Part shown: one piece after another, positions 11,047 through 23,569 of the stretch
Numbering within the stretch: position 1 is the first letter of the stretch
Layout: each line of letters starts with the position of its first letter
NCBI RefSeq assembly: GCF_017654505.1
Contig: NC_054553.1
Coordinates: 190,001 to 254,000, forward strand
Direction of reading: 5' to 3'
Origin: Polyodon spathula
Taxonomy: Eukaryota; Chordata; Actinopteri; Acipenseriformes; Polyodontidae
Length of the DNA stretch: 64,000 bases
Notes under the pieces: generated by a model
What the model was told of the DNA's origin: nothing
Database searches by the model: none
The model's input: only the letters and a program-made list of their open reading frames with translations
Program-made: the position numbers and the translations under genes

Positions 11047-13686
11047 ATAAGATCCATGCTAATTGTGATGTGAAATCAGTCGCTAATTTGAGTTATCAGA
11101 CTGTGGGGAAGAGACATGGATTGTATTTTTATCTCCCTCAGTGTGTGTGTGGGAGTGAGTTACCAGTATGAACCGTGACATTATGAGTGGAGGAATGGTA
11201 ATGAGAGCAGCCCTCCAGCTTGCCTGGGGAGATATTTCTTTAGCTGATTGACAACGTATTGGCTTTTCAAGGAAAGGTTTCTGGTGTATTCACTGTCACT
11301 CCATATATGCTTGTTCAAGGTATAAATAAAGAGCTTTGTGATGGAATTAGGGATGGGGGGGGTGGCTGTCTTGCATAATGACTTTGACAGCAAATCTGTA
11401 TTTAGCTCCTATTTGTTTCTGTATTTTTTAATTTTTTTTGGTATTTTCCATAATAAATAAGTCCTGACTATAATTCATGTACACTTCTTTTCTAACAGAT
11501 AATTTAAGATTGTTGTTGTTCAGTAGTGCTTGACCCTGAGTCTATGTAAAGCAGTCTACTTGTGACAAGGATATACAATACAAGGCAATGCATCTATGAA
11601 AGCTATCAAAAGTGACTTGACCACATCACTAATGTGACCAGGAAAAAGAAGGCTGGCATACATCTTTTAACCTCATGTCTGTTCACTGAGGAATCTCAAG
11701 TCTCAGAAGGATGTGAGCTTCATTAAAGGCAAAATTAGTTACTAAGCCTGTGCAGTAAATCTGATTATGGTACTCATACCATACACTGGTTTTAAAGTGC
11801 AGTTCAATGAGCATCATGCATTTCCTAGTATTCTAGTGCTGGTCCCTAATAGGCTGGAATAGGCTCATTGGTCTAGTCTCCAGGACTACAGGACTGAACT
11901 GTGTTTTCTTCAGATTCTTCAGAGCATTTTGCTTGGCTGACGTTGAATAACTCCCAGTGATTCAGATACTGGCATGTGAAGATGAGATGAGCTCATTCAT
12001 AGTTAAGGGGCTGTTAAATGTGACATGAATACTAAAAACATTGCCTTGTTTCTTTAGGGAAAACTATTCCCACTTCCAAAACAAAAAGGAACATGACGAA
12101 AAGTAGACTAGGTGCATCACAACACATAACCCTGCTCAGCGACTAGAGAGGTTTAGAGACCTTGAATGTGATTGATGAAGATATAGAGGCCAGGCACAAT
12201 TGAGGCTGTGTGTTGCCATGTGTAAGAACACAGGCAGACCTGAAGCAGCAGGGGAGGCAGGAAGGCATTTAGTTTAGCGATCCATAGAAGAATCCCAGTT
12301 TTTATTAGAGCCCACAGCTAGACCTGTTCTCAGGAATGGTAGAACAGCTGCATGATTGATATGCTGTTCAACAGATTAGCATGCTGGGGTTTTATAACAA
12401 TAATCTTTTCAACAGGACAAATCAAACAACTACTGTCTTTTTTTTTTTTGGGGGGGGGGGGCTCACAGATTTGTCAGTCATATGGAAGGCCTCTCTTTTT
12501 GTCATTTCTTTTCATGTGTTTATTCTTGCTGCCAGGGTTTAACATACTATGCATGTTATAAAAGAAGAAAGATCATTTCAAAACTCATTGATGTTCCCTT
12601 TTAATTGTTCAAAGAAACAGAAGCAGTCCCAGAGGTTCAAAGCCAGGCTCTTGCTTGCTTTACTAATATTGCCGGAAGCAGCACATCAAGTTACCCAGAA
12701 AATCCAACATACTGATTTTCTTTTCATTTATCAAGCCATTTATTGCCTCATAGAAACACAAAAAAGAAAATCAAAAGCTGTGCTTCGATTGCTTCAGTCG
12801 TTCAGTGGATGCAATTCTGGATAAATCTTGCTTTTTCTTTCTAGACGAAGGCCTGGTTACTAGGTAACCACATCGCTGATAACGGTCATTTGAAATGTTC
12901 TGAATCAAACTGCAAGAGCAGCCATTCCTCACAAATAATAATGCTGCTGAAATTCTTCAGGGGAGGAGCCAGTAGAATGTTTTGACGGCTCAGCACTTTT
13001 AATTTCTTTGTTTTTAGAAGTTCAAACTGACACAGGCACACAGCACGACACTTTGATCCCTGCACTACAATGCTTGTTAAGGTTCACTAGCTGGGGTCAC
13101 AGAACCATGTCTCAGCAAGGAGACCCTTTCAGTAGCCAAGGCTGACAGACTGAGCTTACCCATTGCACACAATCTCTGTGAACACACTGTCATTCTTCAG
13201 TGATGTTTGATTTATACTTTTTTATTTCCTCTGTAAGATCGTGTATTGTCTCCGGCTACAGTAATATTAAACATGATCGTTAAAGACAGTGCTTCATAGT
13301 ACAGTATCTGCTACAATATGCATGTGCAGAAGTGATTAAAGGCACATAACCCTTGTCCATGTTTGTGTTTCTCTAGTTACCTAAGAAGCCAGCATCAGAG
13401 GACCAGAATCAGATCCAGATGAGCGGTATGCTGGAGAGATGCCTCGTGCAATCTTAAAAGCTAAGAGCAAGGCAGTATAGGCTCGTTGATTGAATTGGAT
13501 TTGTGTGAATACTGTATTGCTCGTTTGTTGCAAAACCTTTGCTGCTGCTGTTAGAACCCCCCAGCCTACCTGGAGCATTCACTTTTAATATATAATAAAT
13601 ATGAAGAAAGTGTAATCGAGCAAGAGAAAAGAAAACGTGTTCTTCTCCTCATGCAGCTGTTTAGCCATGCCAGTGTACTACCGACA
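11047..13686. other. Unique non-coding DNA, about 2.6 kb
   Basis: Mostly unique sequence. It includes a T run followed by a G run at about 12438-12461 and an X-box-like site at 12855 (listed separately). The short frames 12352-12561, 12549-12824 and 13381-13578 have no recognised domain. Confidence 0.5.
12855..12869. promoter_or_regulatory. X-box-like inverted repeat (RFX-type site)
   Basis: GGTTACTAGGTAACC is an inverted repeat with 6-bp arms around TAG. The half-sites fit the RFX family X-box (GTHNYY...RRNAAC) with one central base. RFX sites often mark ciliary-gene promoters and enhancers; no promoter or gene is evident beside this one. Confidence 0.4.
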
Positions 13687-13687
13687 A

Positions 13688-13770
<83 letters not shown>

Positions 13771-13806
13771 CTATATAGAGAGAGAGAGAGAGAGATATGA
13801 GAGAGA

Positions 13807-13867
<61 letters not shown>

Positions 13868-13870
13868 TTT
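13687..13870. repeat. Composite palindromic microsatellite (CT)n-(AT)n-(AG)n
   Basis: About 50 bp of CT is followed by about 30 bp of AT and about 90 bp of AG with a few interruptions (ATATG, GATG). The left edge AATATCTCTC and right edge GAGAGATATT are reverse complements, so most of the 184 bp can fold into one long hairpin. The open frames across it on both strands are low-complexity artefacts. Confidence 0.95.
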
Positions 13871-14881
13871 CAAACCATGGTAGGTCAGACTGCATTGTAC
13901 AGTCTGACCTGTACTCTGTACATTATACAGGATGTGCAGCATCAGTATCCAATCTACCAGTGCTTCAGCTCTAGAAGCTTGTAATTCTGTGTATTGTATT
14001 AAATATTGAATTCTCCTCAGAATTTTTACCCTGTTTCAGTATTCAGCAGATTTTCAGAGCATCATTTTTTTTTCCAACATAATGTATGAAGGCAGGAGAA
14101 GAATGTCGCAGGGTAGGATTGTATCAGCATTACCAGCAATGTACTCAAACATGCAGGTGTCAGGCTCTGAGGTCCAGCTGCATCAGCACCTCCATCTCAC
14201 TCATCCCTTCCCTGCTGCTGCTGTGCTGCCACAGAGGCGTTGTCTCTGGGTCTGTATGTCCTGCAGTGATATTGGTGGAGCTTTATATTGAAGGTTTAGT
14301 ATAAAAGATGTATCCAGCACAATTGGTTTGCCACACATTAGCGATTTCATCTATTAATAAAACAGATTAGTGCACACATTACCACACCTGTTTTCAAAGT
14401 CTGCATGCACAGGAACAGAACAGTTTGAACTGTGCTGCTCCCAATCAGGCTGTTCAAACAGTTCTAGTAGTGGATCTGCAAAGCACCAACATGGCTTCAA
14501 GCAAGAGCCTGTCATTCTTGCAAACCCATTCAGCATGATATGAGTCTGCATTGTGAGCGATTTCAACAAGTGTCCAAACCGATAGGATGGGCAGAGGCAT
14601 CAATACTGGGCTGTTGTGAACATGCACACCCCTGCACTGTGCAATCTTTATTATGTTTTTTTAACTTTTTGTTCAGCTGTTCCCTTATTTCTAATGCCGA
14701 TATTAAACATGATTTGCTTTGCAATGAAGTAGATGTGCTGGCTTCCATATGTTTTTCTTTGTTTTGTCTTGCAAGTGAATCATGAAGCCTGTGAACACCC
14801 TGACTGATGTGCTTGAGTGAACAGCCAGAGACCCTTGTGTAACCTCTGCACATCACAGCATCCCCAGTGCAAATGGGCTTT
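13871..14881. other. Unique non-coding DNA
   Basis: Unique sequence with several overlapping short frames on both strands (14082-14304, 14354-14569, 14563-14946). None shows a recognisable motif and none can be preferred. Confidence 0.5.
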
Positions 14882-15006
14882 GTTTCAGTCTGCCGGCCAG
14901 TCCCAACACTTGTCAATGCCGGGCAGCTTTGTTTCAGTCCCAACACTTGCCAATGCCGGACAGCTTTGTTTCAGTCCCAACACTTGTCAATGCCAGACAG
15001 CTTTGT
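14882..15006. repeat. 37-bp minisatellite, 3 units
   Basis: CCCAACACTTGTCAATGCCG followed by GCAGCTTTGTTTCAGT recurs three times, with changes such as CTTGCCAATG and GCCAGAC. A partial unit (TTTCAGTCTGCCGG) precedes it. Confidence 0.9.
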
Positions 15007-15315
15007 ATTCTTTAGCCAGGGTTTGATGCTTTTATTTCGGGAGGCAATTTAAATATAAATGCTTTAAATCAGGGGACAATATTATAAACTTAATTTCCTT
15101 TTCCAGCGTAAACATTAAGGATTCCTTAATCCTGTGTATGTTGAATTGCACTTGGGAGATTCCAAAGTAGAAGAAGTGAGCATGCAATCCATTCCCATAT
15201 CTCAGCAAGATCAACATTTACCATTCAGGGGTGTTCACTTATCATTTGGGGGGATTTCTTTGTCACAGTTTATCTTTGCTTCTTTTTTAATTTGAAAATT
15301 GGCATTGCTTGCTTG
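15007..15315. other. Unique non-coding DNA
   Basis: About 310 bp of unique sequence between the 37-bp array and the CTT tract. Nothing is recognised in it. Confidence 0.5.
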
Positions 15316-15384
15316 CTTCTTCTTCTTCTTCTTCTTCTTCTTCTTCTTCTTCTTCTTCTTCTTCTTCTTCTTCTTCTTCTTCTT
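15316..15384. repeat. (CTT)n trinucleotide tract
   Basis: About 23 uninterrupted CTT units (GAA on the minus strand). GAA/CTT runs are a known triplex-forming class. The minus-strand frame rich in arginine across it (15270-15479) is an artefact. Confidence 0.97.
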
Positions 15385-17003
15385 TGACTGATCAAACCTG
15401 TTTTACAAAAAGCATTGCCATATCTAGTAATTATAGTAGGGTTGTTACAGTCTTTAGTAACAGACAGCTGAAAGGGCAATTATGATTACGGTAATAACAG
15501 TTGAGTAAATGCTTGTCTTGATCACGTTGTTATAAAGGCCTCTCATTAATTCAGATGTGTTGTGGAGTCAGTGTGCCCTTTTGTGGGTTGTAATTTCAAA
15601 GCTGCTATACCCAAGGACAATAACAATCTTCTCCCTTAATGTCAGCAGTTATAGAGTTATATTACTGTGTGAGATTTAAACATAGTGCTGAGGAGTGAAT
15701 TGATGAAATGACTTTGATTAAAGATGCATGCTTCACAGGTACACACTGTGCTACTGTACAAAATCAACTCAAGAAAAATGGAAGCAATCAGACTCACATA
15801 TAATACCAGCATCTTTAAAACAAAACCCATTCAGAGACATACAGACAGGGGTACAGATAGAAAACTATTGTGCTATAATACCTAAACCCTATCCATAGCT
15901 AATACTGTATATGTATGGTGCTGGAGTCTAAACGGGCTGGCCGTTCTGTCTGTGAGCCCCAAGTAGAGTAAGCAATCTTGTTTTATATGTAATGTGACCT
16001 GTGTGCAGAAAGACAAATGCACTTTACTCCTTAATTTCACTTACTGTGACCTCCTGACCGATAATAAAACAGCACTTTCAGTGTGCTTGTCTCTCTAGTT
16101 CATATAAGCTATACCCACACACTCTACAATATTGTATTGTAGACAAACTTCTCCTCTTACATTTACTCAGTATTGGTTACTTTAGCACCTCACTTGCTTA
16201 AATGTCCTCTTTAAAGCTGCACACAGTCTTTAACAAGATTGATGCATCATTCCCCTGACAGTCTGCAGGTCGCTTCATTGAGAACCCAATTAGACCTTTC
16301 CACTAGAAAGCCTTATTGCTGAGTAAAACTGAGCAAAAACAAGAAGACAATGAGAGAGCAGTTTTGTTAATCATCAGCCAGACATTTCTTAGCATTTTCA
16401 ATGTTTTTATTCGTTTTGACAAACCAAACCAAAAGGGAGAACCTTTTCCCACCCACACTGGTAATTTAGAACTAGTCCTCCTTAAAATCTGTCTACACGA
16501 ATGCAAAAAAATACAAGCGGGCAATCAGCAAATGACATTATGCTGTCAAAACGTATTTCTGAGAGGTTGGTTTAATTAAATTCTGTTTAACGAACCCTTT
16601 CTCATTGAGAAAATGGAATGTTGTTTTTGTCGATATTCATGCTTTTAATCATTGCTTAAAATATGTGAGGTTTTTTTCAGTTTTATTATTTAAATCCATT
16701 ATTAAATATTTAGAGAGAGTATGTATGTATAGTACAAAATAACAAAAGTTGTGTTAGATAAATATAGGTCTAATTTTTTTTTTAAGGGAATTGGCAATGT
16801 CAGTCAAACTGAAGCGCAGAGCAAATATGTGATTGCTCTATTGATTGTGATCTTAATTGAGGCTTAATAGCTCAGTAACTTAATCAATGTTGAGTGATTG
16901 AAAATTAGTTTTACTGGGGATATTTTAAACTTAGGTCTACACTGGAACACACACACAGCATTATCGTGTCATGAAAGATGCATTAATTACTAAATAAATT
17001 CTA
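15385..17003. other. Unique non-coding DNA
   Basis: Unique AT-rich sequence. Two opposed short frames at 16303-16579 overlap and have no known domain. Nothing else is recognised. Confidence 0.5.
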
Positions 17004-17051
<48 letters not shown>

Positions 17052-17076
17052 TAATAATAATAACAATAATAATAAT
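17004..17076. repeat. (AAT)n trinucleotide tract
   Basis: About 24 ATA/AAT units with two interruptions (AATAAATAAT and AACAAT), ending in ATTTTAAC. Confidence 0.95.
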
Positions 17077-17565
17077 TTTAACAAGGACAATACTAAACTG
17101 CTCTTTCCGTTAACAATGTTGATGCTATTCGTTGCTATTTTGTATTGTTTAGTTTCTCTTTAAAGAAGACTGTTTTATCCCAGATGCATGCTTCATATGA
17201 GTCCTTTCAAAGCTTTCAATGTATATTTATAAAGGAGGGGGTTGTGGAAATGTGCCTGTAGGTCTGGCAGGGCTGCTGTATCATGTGATTGGAATCTACA
17301 GGAGTGCGAACTGGGTTTAAAACACTCTTAGTATGGAATAACATTATTATTTTTTGGATGGAAGCTATTGTTCCAGAAAGGCCAAGTGGACTTTGATTAC
17401 ACAAGCTTGTATTTATTATTTGTTTTTAGTGTTTTAGTTTCTCTTTAAAGACGTTGCCTCAGCTTTGGAACTTCTTTCTGCCTATTTGTTAGGCTGTCTT
17501 CCACATCTCATCTGCAAGAGCCTCTCCAGTCTGGGTCTGGAATCCAATGAGGTTCTACAGTATTG
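17077..17565. other. Unique non-coding DNA
   Basis: About 490 bp of unique sequence. The string TTTAGTTTCTCTTTAAAG occurs twice (about 17149 and 17434), a small direct duplication nearly 300 bp apart. Confidence 0.5.
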
Positions 17566-19112
17566 AAGGACCTGCTCGGGGTCAGCTAAATTACTGATGA
17601 TTATTGAGATGGACCTGCTCGGGGTCAGCTAAATTACTGATGATTATTGAAATGGACCTGCTCGAGGGTCAGCTAAATTACTGATGATTATTGAGATGGA
17701 CCTGCTCGGGAGTCAGCTAAATCACTGAGGATTATTGAGATGGACCTGCTCGGGGGTCAGCTAAATCACTGAGGATTGTTGAGATGGACCTGCTCGGGGG
17801 TCAGCTAAATCACTGAGGATTGTTGAAATGGACCTGCTCGAGGGTCAGCTAAATCATTGAGGATTATTGAGATGGACCTGCTCGGGGGTCAGCTAAATCA
17901 CTGAGGATTATTGAAATGGACCTGCTCGAGGGTCAGCTAAATCACTGAGGATTATTGAGATGGACCTGCTCGGGGGTCAGCTAAATCACTGAGGATTATT
18001 GAGATGGACCTGCTCGAGGGTCAGCTAAATCACTGAGGATTATTGAAATGGACCTGCTCGGGGGTCAGCTAAATCACTGAGGATTATTGAAATGGACCTG
18101 CTCGAGGGTCAGCTAAATCACTGAGGATTATTGAGATGGACCTGCTCGGGGGTCAGCTAAATCACTGAGGATTATTGAGATGGACCTGCTCGGGGGTCAG
18201 CTAAATCACTGAGGATTGTTGAGATGGACCTGCTCGGGGGTCAGCTAAATCACTGAGGATTGTTGAGATGGACCTGCTCGGGGGTCAGCTAAATCACTGA
18301 GGATTATTGAGATTGCTCGGGGGTCAGCTAAATCACTGAGGATTATTGAAATAGACCTGCTCGGGGGTCAGCTAAATCACTGAGGATTATTGAGATGGAC
18401 CTGCTCGGGGGTCAGCTAAATCACTGAGGATTATTGAAATGGACCTGCTCGGGGGTCAGCTAAATCACTGAGGATTATTGAAATGGACCTGCTCGGGGGT
18501 CAGCTAAATCACTGAGGATTATTGAAATGGACCTGCTCGAGGGTCAGCTAAATCACTGAGGATTATTGAGATGGACCTGCTCGGGGGTCAGCTAAATCAC
18601 TGAGGATTATTGAGATGGACCTGCTCGGGGGTCAGCTAAATCACTGAGGATTATTGAGATGGACCTGCTCAAGGGTCAGCTAAATCACTGAGGATTATTG
18701 AAATGGACCTGCTCGGGGGTCAGCTAAATCACTGAGGATTATTGAAATAGACCTGCTCGGGGGTCAGCTAAATCACTGAGGATTATTGAGATGGACCTGC
18801 TCGAGGGTCAGCTAAATCGCTGAGGATTATTGAGATGGACCTGCTCGAGGGTCAGCTAAATCACTGAGGATTATTGAAATAGACCTGCTCGGGGGTCAGC
18901 TAAATCACTGAGGATTATTGAGATGGACCTGCTCGAGGGTCAGCTAAATCACTGAGGATTATTGAGATGGACCTGCTCGGGGGTCAGCTAAATCACTGAG
19001 GATTATTGAGATGGACCTGCTCGAGGGTCAGCTAAATCATTGAGGATTATTGAAATAGACCTGCTCGGGGGTCAGCTAAATCACTGAGGATTATTGAGAT
19101 GGACCTGCTAAA
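17566..19112. repeat. 44-bp minisatellite, about 35 units
   Basis: GGACCTGCTCGGGGGTCAGC starts a unit every 44 bp. The first two units, at 17568 and 17611, are 43 bp and have ACTGATGATTATTG in place of ACTGAGGATTATTG. A unit near 18311 has lost a few bases. Variation is confined to CTCGGGG versus CTCGAGG, TTGAGAT versus TTGAAAT, ATTATTG versus ATTGTTG and rare changes (CTCAAGG at about 18663). Nearly every unit keeps one CpG and one GGGTCA string. It ends abruptly at GGACCTGCTAAATTG. No long frame runs through it. Confidence 0.97.
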
Positions 19113-20218
19113 TTGAAAGGAACACCTTGATTGAAATGGCTCTCAGGTACTCTAGTGATGTCAGTGAGATGGCAGTAGGGTGAGATACAGTGGGTGTATA
19201 CCGCTGCCTTTGAGTTTCAGTTTCTTGCTCTGAATTATGAGAGCAGGTTGATGTCTTGACACATTCTCAGTTCTATGACTAGTTTTTAAGCCACTAAAGA
19301 CTTTGTTGACTCAATATGTACTTACTGTACACTCACAGCTCTACACGTCTGTATATAACCTGCTTTACTTCATTGCATGCTGCCTCGTGATTCTCATTTA
19401 ATACCTCCTGATTATTTATTAATTTAAAAAAACATCTAACTCAATCAATATTACCTCATTATGTTTCTTCATTTTCCTGAATGCAATAAACCAAAAAGAA
19501 GAAAAAAAAGAAAAACAATTTGGAGCCGAATCTTTGAGATTTCTAACTTGATTAATTTAATGGGCAGCAGCTGTGTTTCAGCTTGTGTTTTGTGCTCAGC
19601 GATACATTCTCACTGTCAAAGGCATTGGCTGAATGTTTGTCAGTTTGATAGTTTTCTATTAAAAAAGGCTTTGGATCATTAAATACAGTTTTTGATCATT
19701 CTTTCTGACTTTATAACTGACTACAGAAAAAAAAACACATATCTCAGTTTTCATTTCCATTTTCTTCCAAATGAAGAGGCACCTCCAGCCACACAGACTG
19801 GTGGGTAAGTCACTGTTTAAGTGCTGTCAGCCCATTAGCTGTATCTTTCCCTTCATGTATCTGAAAATTTCTGACAGGCACTGCAATCTCAAGTTCTTTG
19901 TGATTGTATACACCGCTTCTGTTATATCCTCAAATTAATCATTTACTTTAATCTCTTGCTAATAACTTATGAAGTCTAATGCATTGGTACTCATGCGACA
20001 AGGCTTTCTAATGCATCCTTCCTGCATGCCATTAATATTCAGATTGGCACTCTGTCATCAGCTGCACTGGCATGGCCTTCAGATAGCTGTGAGGGGATAT
20101 AGCCAATCAGAGAATGTGGAACTGTGTATTAATGAGCTGAATTCTCAGCAGGTGGGAAAACGATGCTAAGAGCACAGAGAGAGAGGACTGTATGCACGTT
20201 CCTTTTAAACTAGATACG
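19113..20218. other. Unique non-coding DNA
   Basis: Unique sequence with short frames (19461-19682, 19969-20169) lacking recognised domains. A CCAAT string lies at about 20104. Confidence 0.5.
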
Positions 20219-20514
20219 GTAACACTTTACACTAAGTGTTTCTAATTACTGTGTGTTTACTTAGTAAATGTGTACTTACACATAATTACAATGTTAGTAT
20301 GCATAGCAATGTACTTAACATGTAACTCTTTTTGCACAGTATATGTAAGTACACAATTGTATCAGAAAAGGGTTAGGGTTAGGGTTATATAGTGGAAAAC
20401 GATGTACACATTAATTACATTGTAACTTGGTATAATAACATTGTAATTCTGTGTAAGTAAGTGTATTTTACTGTATGACTACTATGTAAATACATAGTAA
20501 TTAGAGCCACTTAC
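20219..20514 (-). mobile_element. Short terminal-inverted-repeat element, copy A
   Basis: It starts GTAACACTTTACACTAAGTG then TTTCTAATTACTGTG, and its end read in reverse is GTAAGTGGCTCTAATTACTATG, so the two ends are related inverted repeats. The interior carries GTACACAATTGTATCAGAAA and three TTAGGG-type units. Read in reverse, this matches the interior of the copy at 49153-49433, so the two copies are in opposite orientation. At about 296 bp and with no coding capacity it is MITE-like. I cannot assign a superfamily, because the target duplication is unclear. Confidence 0.75.
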
Positions 20515-22109
20515 CCTAAAAACTCTATTTTAAATGCAACCTTTCAAGCTTATCTCTATAATTAAATGTGCACAAAAAGTCTTAAACACAATACCATTTA
20601 CGCACAATTAAGTAACATTTACCACTAACCCTATCCCACATCCTATAATAGAATTAACTACAATTATATTCCTAAGAAAAGGGAATACATTTAGATGAAT
20701 ATGCATTTATATAAAAATGATATCTTGAGAGCTTATTTCTTAAAGCTCAAGTAAGATGGGAGCAACACACTATAATACAATTCAAAGCAACGACACTAAC
20801 GCTAACACTTACAAATAATCCATAGCACTATTAATAGTGCTGCTGAGAGATCATTCATATAAATCATATATAGAGCCCAGTATATTTGTTTTGGGTGTGG
20901 TTACTTGCAGGAGTGATTAGTGCATTGCTGTGTTGCGGTGAGAGTGTGCAGCATGTCAGGGGTGTGGAGTACAGAGTGGGCGACCCCAATGCCCCCTCAA
21001 TATCAGTACGCTGTAGCAGATGACAGCAATGTGAAATGACAGCCTCCTGCTCACCAGCACGGCTCCACACTTCAACATGCTCTCCTTAGTTTCAGCAGGA
21101 GGATGCTGCTGTGTGCACAGATGACTGACATGGCCTGCTGTGAGGTCCTTGCAGGCACCACTATGTGCTTGCTTGTAAGTTACAGAAATCCCATGTCTTG
21201 GATCTAGGTTTTCCACATGGCACGGCCTCGTGTGGAAATGGTGGCATGCTGCGATTTCGTTTTTTTTTTTTTCTTCAAACTTAACATATGAAATAACTGT
21301 TCAGATATTATTTAACAAACAATTGGGGTACGAGCTGAGCACAGATTGTGAAATTGAAATCAGTTATTCAACGCTGTTGTTGACCGTGCGTACATTAGAA
21401 AGGGGAAAGAGTTGTTTAAAGCAGAATGCACCCTGTGGACAATTAGTTTCACACATCAACACAAGACAAATTACAATGCAGAAGTGCAGGTTCTGTGACC
21501 TGACTATAGCTTCTGTGACCATCTAAAAACATCACTTCTCTGACTACGCTATCAATACATTGTGCTACTCCTGAACACTGTTATTAACAGAATAACAATG
21601 TTGACCTCTGATGTGTTTGATCAGCATACAACCCACGCATGTTTAATAAGTGTATAGTAATGCATGTGAGCAAATTAGATCTAAAACAAATGTTCTGAGG
21701 AAGCTGACAACAGGTGCATTACCCGAACTGTTAATAAAATGGGAGCATTTTGTATTAGATTCACTGTTGATAACTCTGCACATTAAATATTTACCTCTTA
21801 AAGCTTCTCTTTGGAGAAGATGGGAGATCACAAGCTCTGTGCATGTGTAAATGGCTCAGCTTTTGTTGGTCCACATTACATATATGCTTGTGTCTTAACT
21901 GGCAGAGACTGATTCATGAAGATAAAAGTCTCATTACCTATGCACTGCATTCCCTGTCAATCTCATCAGGACGCTGACTGAGAGCAAGAAGTACATAAAT
22001 AATTACAATATATATATGTTTTGAGAAATGCAGTAAGCATTCAAATCAAAACATGCTGAAAGCCAGCCATCAAATGTTAGTTTCATTTTGTGGCCTGCAG
22101 CTCAATAAA
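20515..22109. other. Unique non-coding DNA
   Basis: Mostly unique sequence with a T run at about 21258-21270. Frames at 20864-21216, 21230-21526 and 21643-21850 overlap one another and have no recognised domain. Confidence 0.5.
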
Positions 22110-22190
22110 CAGCAGTGAGAGGCACCTCTATGAGGCCTGTCGCTCCCCACAGCAGTGAGAGGCACCTCTATGAGGCCTGCAGCTCCCCAT
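22110..22190. repeat. 40-bp tandem duplication
   Basis: CAGCAGTGAGAGGCACCTCT followed by ATGAGGCCTG and CTCCCCA occurs twice in a row with a 40-bp period. The copies differ at the TCG/CAG block. Confidence 0.9.
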
Positions 22191-23569
22191 TGACCGACCT
22201 GGGGAAACAAAGGGCGCATTCATGCCGGGAGCTTTGGCATAGCACTCCAGAGCAGCCTGTGAAGAAGCAATCAATGCTGCTTTTATTAGCTGCCTGTAAT
22301 TTGCCAGCATTCTGCCTTCCTGGTAACTATTACTTCGGCATCCAGGGAAAGGAATGCAGACAGCCGTGTGAAGATGACCTTGACTTCTAGACCTTGCTTG
22401 GACAAACATATACTGTTGCATAGAGCCCCACAGTACAGTAACACATTTTTATCAGTGTTACTGTTATTTTGAATATGGATAACCTTTGGTTCTCCCAACA
22501 CGTGTAAGTACAATGCTGTGTACGTTTACTGTCTCTTAGTTACACTTAATTACTGTGGAAAAACACAAATGTTTGTGTCTTTACAATTCAACGAAATATT
22601 TGATTACAAAATCAGCAAATATAATGCTAGAAAAATAATGTTTCCCATAAAGAGGCAAATAAATATATTAAAAACACTGCATGACAACAAACTAAAATAG
22701 TGAAAGCGTATCTGCTAAACATTCTCTTCTTGTCCTCTTCCAATGCAGCACTCTGTTTTCCCATGTTTATTTTACACTGTTTAAATAATAAATCTGAGAC
22801 CATGCATTTATTTTTACTGTCCATATGCTTGGCAAAGCATTATGGAATGAGCAGCTCAGTTCTTTTAGTCACTCTCATAATGTCATGGTTATTAGGAGGC
22901 TGAAAGCGCCATCTAGGCCATTGATAATTACAATGAAAGCTTTAATGATAGTTTTCCGGTAACTTCTTTCCAAGTCCATTGAAGTGTTCTTGAAGGCACA
23001 GCTCTGACTGACATCCAGGGTAAGAAAAGTGAACATCTGCCACAGCCTTTATTGCTTTAGAAAGCTGGACTTTTAAGTGGAAGCTTTTAAAGAGTAAGCA
23101 ATTCAATAACTCATTGGGATAATGGCTGCCAATATGTAGTACTAAAACAGGAATACAAGGAATGATATCAGAATCACCTATATCATCATCCATTCAATGG
23201 GAATTTCCCAGTGGACACTAATTCAGGGCAGGATGTTCATTGGATGAATTCAATGGAATATCTTAAGTGGTGATTCCATGGGAAAAAAATGGGTGTCCAA
23301 CAGTATTTTAAATGATTTATAATAAATACAATTAGAAAAGGATTCAGTATCACCAGCTTCACCTTCCAGCTATAGCGGGCATTAATACCCATGAGATGCC
23401 TGCGGGAAATTCACCGCATCACAGAGAATCAAATTTATAATCAATCCGTGCAAGTACTGGCTTTTTCTTTTTGCCTTGCTGCATTTTTCAGAGCTGTTCA
23501 CATCTACTGGACAGTAAATACTAAACAAAGACACAATCGGTCCAAATTAATTGTATTGTCCACCAAAAC
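22191..23569. other. Unique non-coding DNA
   Basis: Unique AT-rich sequence. Short frames on both strands (22128-22421, 22627-22824, 22942-23193, 23391-23627) are unrecognised. Confidence 0.5.

Noticed and set aside
15270..15479. Arginine-rich small protein
   Set aside because: It is the minus-strand reading of the CTT tract.
20365..20385. Remnant of a chromosome-end fusion (interstitial telomere)
   Set aside because: The TTAGGG-type units sit inside a small inverted-repeat element that has a related copy at 49153-49433.
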